From: Saprospiraceae bacterium
GTDB lineage: Bacteria > Bacteroidota > Bacteroidia > Chitinophagales > Saprospiraceae
DNA length: 64,000 bases
Reading direction: 5' to 3'
Assembly (NCBI GenBank): GCA_016714765.1
Contig: JADKCF010000047.1
Coordinates: forward strand, 1 to 64,000
In this document: positions 60,547 through 64,000 of the stretch, one piece after another
Position numbering within the stretch: the first letter of the stretch is position 1
How the letters are laid out: each line of letters begins with the position of its first letter
Position numbers and translations under genes: made by a program
The notes under the pieces: model-generated
The model's database searches: none
What the model was told of the DNA's origin: nothing
Seen by the model: the letters and a program-made list of their open reading frames with translations, nothing else

Positions 60547-62172
60547 ATGAAAATAATGAAACAAGTTCTAATATGTTTAATTTTATTTTCCTTACCTACC
60601 ATGCTGGCAGGTCAGGTCAACGATTATCATATAAACGGCACTATTTCGTACAAAAGCAGCAAAAATATATATGTCAGATTTCAAACAACTGAAAGCATTT
60701 TAGTAGGTGATACTTTATCTCTATTTTACAACGGGCAATGGCAAAAAGCATTGGTTGTCAAACAAAAATCCACCACATCGTGCGTAACTGAAAATTTGAT
60801 TCCAAATAATCCTGATATAGGACAAGCAGTACAATTTATAACAAAAGGAAAAAAAGAGGATACAACAAATAAAGAAACGGAGGTCAAACAGGATATCCTG
60901 ATACCAGCTGTCACCCTTGATCAGGGTACGGAAATCCCAAAAGACAGCTCCGTGACCAAAAAACAAATCACAACAGGAAGAGTTACCCTTACTACCAATG
61001 GCAGCATCAACCCTGACAACAATAATAATTTCCAACGTATTCGAGCAGCTTTTTCCTTAAATATTCAAAACATTGAGCAATCAGCGTTTTCTGTTCAATC
61101 CTACCTGACTTACAGACACCGATATGGTATTGACCAACAGAGCAATACTAATTTTTATAATGATTTTAAAGTTTTTACCCTGGCAGTAGAATATGCGCCT
61201 TCAAATAAATACAAACTGTGGCTGGGAAGAAAAATGAACAGTAATATTGCCAATATGGGTGCCATAGATGGTATCCAAACAGAATATAACTTTGGCAAAT
61301 ATACAGCCGGTGCTTTCGCAGGGACAAGACCGGATTTTAACAACTTTACTTTCAATCCGAAACTACCACAAATTGGCGCCTATATGGTACGAAATGACAA
61401 AAATTCGACAGGATTGGCCCAAACTTCTCTTGCCATAGCCGAACAGCTCAATGATTTTAAGACAGACCGCAGGTTTTTATACATTCAGCACAACAATTCA
61501 CTGGTGAAAAATATAAATCTTTTCTTCTCATCCGAGATGGACTTGTATAAAAAAGTTAATGGTGAAACATCCAACCAACCTCAACTGACTAGTATTTATG
61601 CATCTTTACGATACAGAATCAGAAAAAACCTGTCGCTTTCGGGTTCTTATGACAACAGACGAAATATTATATACTATGAATCTTACCAAACTTTTATCGA
61701 CCAATTATTAGCTCAGGAGACAAGACAGGGATTCAGAATTCAGGCAAATTACAGTCCTTTAAAAAGAGTCAACATCAATGCTTCGGCTTTTTACAGATAT
61801 CAGGGCAACAACCCAACACCTACAAAAAATTATGTCGCCAACATAGGGCTCAGCAATATCATTAGGATGAGCACTTCAGCATCTATCTCTGTCAACCTAC
61901 TAGAATCCTATTACTTCAAGGGCACAATAGCAGGTGTAAGAATGTCAGATAATTTTTTGAAAGGCAAGCTTAATACTGAAATTAACTATAGAAATGTCAA
62001 TTACACTTTTTTCAACACTGAATCATCACTTACACAGCATATTGCAGGCATTAACTTTACCATTAATATCCTAAAGAAAACAGCTTTTATGTGCAGTTAT
62101 GAAGGTACTTTTGAACCTTCCAAAGCCTGGCACCGTTACTTCATTACAATAATTCAAAGAATTAAAAATTAA
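60547..62172 (+). CDS. probable outer-membrane beta-barrel protein of the cytochrome cluster
   Basis: 541 residues with a signal peptide (KQVLICLILFSLPTMLAGQ). The first 95 residues form a small beta domain (YHINGTISYKSSKNIYVRF; VGDTLSLFYNGQWQKALVV), a Thr/Lys-rich linker follows, and from about residue 150 the sequence is a series of alternating, aromatic-ended strands (AFSVQSYLTYRHRYG, KLWLGRKMNSNIANMG, NLSLSGSYDNRRNI, RVNINASAFYRYQG), as in porins. The C-terminal strand ends without a sorting domain. It begins three bases after the giant cytochrome gene and eight bases before the lipoprotein gene. By context it could be the sheath or porin of a porin-cytochrome conduit (compare MtrB-type proteins in other phyla), but I see no direct similarity to MtrB. 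Confidence 0.6.
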   Translation: MKIMKQVLICLILFSLPTMLAGQVNDYHINGTISYKSSKNIYVRFQTTESILVGDTLSLFYNGQWQKALVVKQKSTTSCVTENLIPNNPDIGQAVQFITKGKKEDTTNKETEVKQDILIPAVTLDQGTEIPKDSSVTKKQITTGRVTLTTNGSINPDNNNNFQRIRAAFSLNIQNIEQSAFSVQSYLTYRHRYGIDQQSNTNFYNDFKVFTLAVEYAPSNKYKLWLGRKMNSNIANMGAIDGIQTEYNFGKYTAGAFAGTRPDFNNFTFNPKLPQIGAYMVRNDKNSTGLAQTSLAIAEQLNDFKTDRRFLYIQHNNSLVKNINLFFSSEMDLYKKVNGETSNQPQLTSIYASLRYRIRKNLSLSGSYDNRRNIIYYESYQTFIDQLLAQETRQGFRIQANYSPLKRVNINASAFYRYQGNNPTPTKNYVANIGLSNIIRMSTSASISVNLLESYYFKGTIAGVRMSDNFLKGKLNTEINYRNVNYTFFNTESSLTQHIAGINFTINILKKTAFMCSYEGTFEPSKAWHRYFITIIQRIKN

Positions 62173-62179
62173 AATCTTT

Positions 62180-62956
62180 ATGTCTAACAAAATCATAGTC
62201 TTTCTAACTGTGTTTACTATCTTTCTCCAAGCTTGCGAATCAAAGCCTAAAGTCATTGTGGCCGATAAAAATACTGGAACAGTTCCAACAGAAAGCCCTG
62301 CTTCTTTACCCATTACTGGTATGGAAAAAAACACCCCAGGTCCAGCTTCTGATGTGCATCAGGTGTTAGCAAATGAAGTTTTACAAACTGAAAGATATAC
62401 CTATCTGAATGTAACTGAAGCTGATAAAGCTTTTTGGATTGCCACGGCCAAAACTGATGCAAAAAAAGGTCTAACATACTTATATAGAGGAGGCCTAATG
62501 AAAACTAATTTTGAAAGCATTGAGTTTAAACGCACATTTGATACCATCTATCTAGTCAGCAATATTATAAGTGCTACCGCACACCCCGGGGGAAATATTT
62601 CAGGAGACCAGACACATAATCTATCCCAACCTGCCACCACCTCAAGCGAAATGCCGGAAGTCAAAAACGCAGTAAAACTTTCAGATCTTTTTACAAACAA
62701 AACAAAATATGACGGTCAGATCATCACTGTGAGCGGCGAATGTATCAAAGTCAACAATGGTATCATGGGTCGCAACTGGGTACACATACAAGATGGAAGT
62801 AAGCTTAAGGGCAAAGCCATAGATCTCACAGTGACCACCAATATGAATATTGAAATTGGCAGCAAATTGGCCCTCAAAGGAAAGATAACATTAAATAAAG
62901 ATTTTGGCGCTGGATACAAATACGAAATCATCATGGAAGAAGCAAGTGGCATCTAA
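62180..62956 (+). CDS. lipoprotein with OB-fold-like C-terminus
   Basis: 258 residues. The lipobox FLQAC near residue 17 marks a lipoprotein. A middle domain contains ADKAFWIATAKTD, KGLTYLYRGGLMKTNF and FDTIYLVSNI, a pattern seen in Bacteroidota proteins next to multiheme cytochrome genes. The last 95 residues look like an OB-fold (GQIITVSGECIKVNNG, NWVHIQDGSKL, LALKGKITLNKDFGAG). Probably a periplasmic or outer-membrane accessory or assembly factor; function unproved. Confidence 0.6.
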   Translation: MSNKIIVFLTVFTIFLQACESKPKVIVADKNTGTVPTESPASLPITGMEKNTPGPASDVHQVLANEVLQTERYTYLNVTEADKAFWIATAKTDAKKGLTYLYRGGLMKTNFESIEFKRTFDTIYLVSNIISATAHPGGNISGDQTHNLSQPATTSSEMPEVKNAVKLSDLFTNKTKYDGQIITVSGECIKVNNGIMGRNWVHIQDGSKLKGKAIDLTVTTNMNIEIGSKLALKGKITLNKDFGAGYKYEIIMEEASGI

Positions 62957-62988
62957 CTTTTAAATTAAATAATTTGTACAACAAGAAT

Positions 62989-63989
62989 GTGTCTTTGTTT
63001 TTCTTTTTCTGTTACTTACTTCTATTTGCTGGGGTCAGTCCCCTCATGGAGATAATTTAAAATTTGATTGCTCCAAGTGTCATAATCCTGATAATTGGAC
63101 CTATGAAAAAATATTGGTGTCCTTTGACCACGACAGTACGCATTTCCCTTTGAAAGGTCAACATAAAAATCTGGATTGCCGGTCATGCCATGGATCGCTG
63201 CAGTTTGACCAGGCTGAAAATAGCTGCTTTACCTGTCATAATGATATTCACCAACTAACCGTAGGCAACGATTGTGCACGTTGTCACAATGAAATATCAT
63301 GGGTGGTAGAGAATATCACCCAAATGCACGAACGTACCTCTTTTCCACTGATAGGTGTTCATGCTATAATCAATTGTGATGCTTGCCACCAAAGCGAGAC
63401 AAATTTAAGATTTAGCCCTATTAATCCGGAATGTATAAGTTGCCACAGGAGTGATTTTGTCACAGCCAAAATGCCGGATCATATCAGTCAAAATTTCCCT
63501 GAAGACTGTTCTCTTTGCCATAGACAAACCGGAACTGGCTGGAATACCGGCGGTATTGTACATAGTTTTTTTCCCCTTGAACAGGGACATCAGATCAATG
63601 ATTGTACCGTATGTCATAAATCACCTATTTTCGCAGACACCAGTCCGGAGTGCATCAATTGTCATACCGCTGAATTTAAAAATGCAAAAAATCCCGACCA
63701 TAGTGCATTTCCTACCCAGTGTAATTCGTGCCACACACTCGCTAAAGGTTGGATGCCTGCATCGTTTGCAAATCATGATAGTCAATTTCCTATCAACTCA
63801 GGTAAACACAAAGGGGAATGGAGTCAATGTATAGAATGCCATACTATATATGGAAACTACAGTATTTTCAGTTGCACTGATTGCCATGAACATAACAATG
63901 CCGGAAACCTGGCTAAAAAACATGATGAAGTGGGTGGGTATCAATTTGTTAGCACCGCCTGCTACAGCTGCCATCCCAAAGGGAACTAG
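62989..63989 (+). CDS. multiheme cytochrome c, 13 CXXCH, short paralogue of the giant cytochrome
   Basis: About 330 residues. By eye 13 CXXCH sites from CSKCH (63069) to CYSCH (near the end). The N-terminal part (GQSPHGDNLKFDCSKCHNPDNW) and its next six sites align one to one with the start of the giant cytochrome, and its C-terminus (SGKHKGEWSQCIECH, then ACYSCHPKGN) aligns with the giant's end, with the 666-nt repeats missing between. The signal peptide (FLFLLLTSICWGQ) is in frame, but no start codon is; a GTG at 62989 is one base out of frame and joins if one T is added to the T-run near 62997-63001. The stop at 63987-63989 is in the window; the cluster may continue beyond. Confidence 0.8.
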
Positions 63990-64000
63990 TTAGGTTCATT

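Noticed and set aside
62180..62956. The lipoprotein as a cytochrome.
   Set aside because: It contains no CXXCH; the only cysteines are the lipobox Cys and one in the OB-fold-like part.

Overview
The window looks like chromosomal DNA of a member of the Bacteroidota, probably close to Saprospiria/Saprospiraceae (the class is an inference). Supporting signs are low G+C, a PorP/SprF protein, proteins with type A and gliding-associated (type B) type IX secretion C-termini, LamG/HYR surface proteins, an alternative complex III plus caa3-type oxidase operon, and promoters of the TTG-N20-TAnnTTTG kind. No rRNA, tRNA, CRISPR array, insertion sequence or prophage was recognised.

Layout: 1-5.8 kb holds the 3' part of a repetitive LamG/HYR surface protein, a TPR histidine kinase and a small gene remnant. 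5.9-16.1 kb (minus strand) holds a type IX cargo protein and a PorP/SprF - OmpA - giant PKD adhesin operon. 16.3-20.6 kb holds acyl-CoA metabolism genes, a BadF-type kinase, phosphofructokinase and CutA. 20.6-26.0 kb holds an S24-type repressor and the two halves of a membrane Fe-S oxidoreductase, separated by a small, partly degraded accessory island with a Fic protein. 26.2-30.2 kb holds PyrR-like, SDR and MlaE/MlaF genes. 30.35-46.8 kb is one long respiratory operon read right to left from a good promoter: ActA-B-C-D-E-F, COX2 (fused to an OmpA domain), COX1, CtaB, two COX3, COX4, a cysteine-free SCO-like protein, DUF420 and a small membrane protein. 47-50.8 kb holds a phospholipase D-like protein, CbpM/CbpA and TerC.

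The most striking region is 51.1-64 kb, all on the plus strand and running to the window edge. It encodes a b-type-like membrane protein, a membrane-anchored Fe-S/FAD pyridine nucleotide oxidoreductase, a 23-CXXCH cytochrome, a giant cytochrome with about 70 CXXCH motifs (two indels repaired), a probable outer-membrane beta-barrel, an OB-fold lipoprotein and a 13-CXXCH paralogue of the giant protein. The core of the giant protein repeats with an exact 666-nt period (222 residues, 9 CXXCH). Together they look like a route for electrons from cytoplasmic carriers through the periplasm to or beyond the outer membrane. The direction of flow and the physiological role are not known from sequence.

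Several clearly essential or well-conserved genes (COX1, ActC, MlaE, the giant cytochrome) are broken by single-base indels, mostly in homopolymers. These are more likely residual sequencing errors of a long-read assembly than real decay, and I annotate those genes as single units. All counts (hemes, periods) were made by eye from the sequence.
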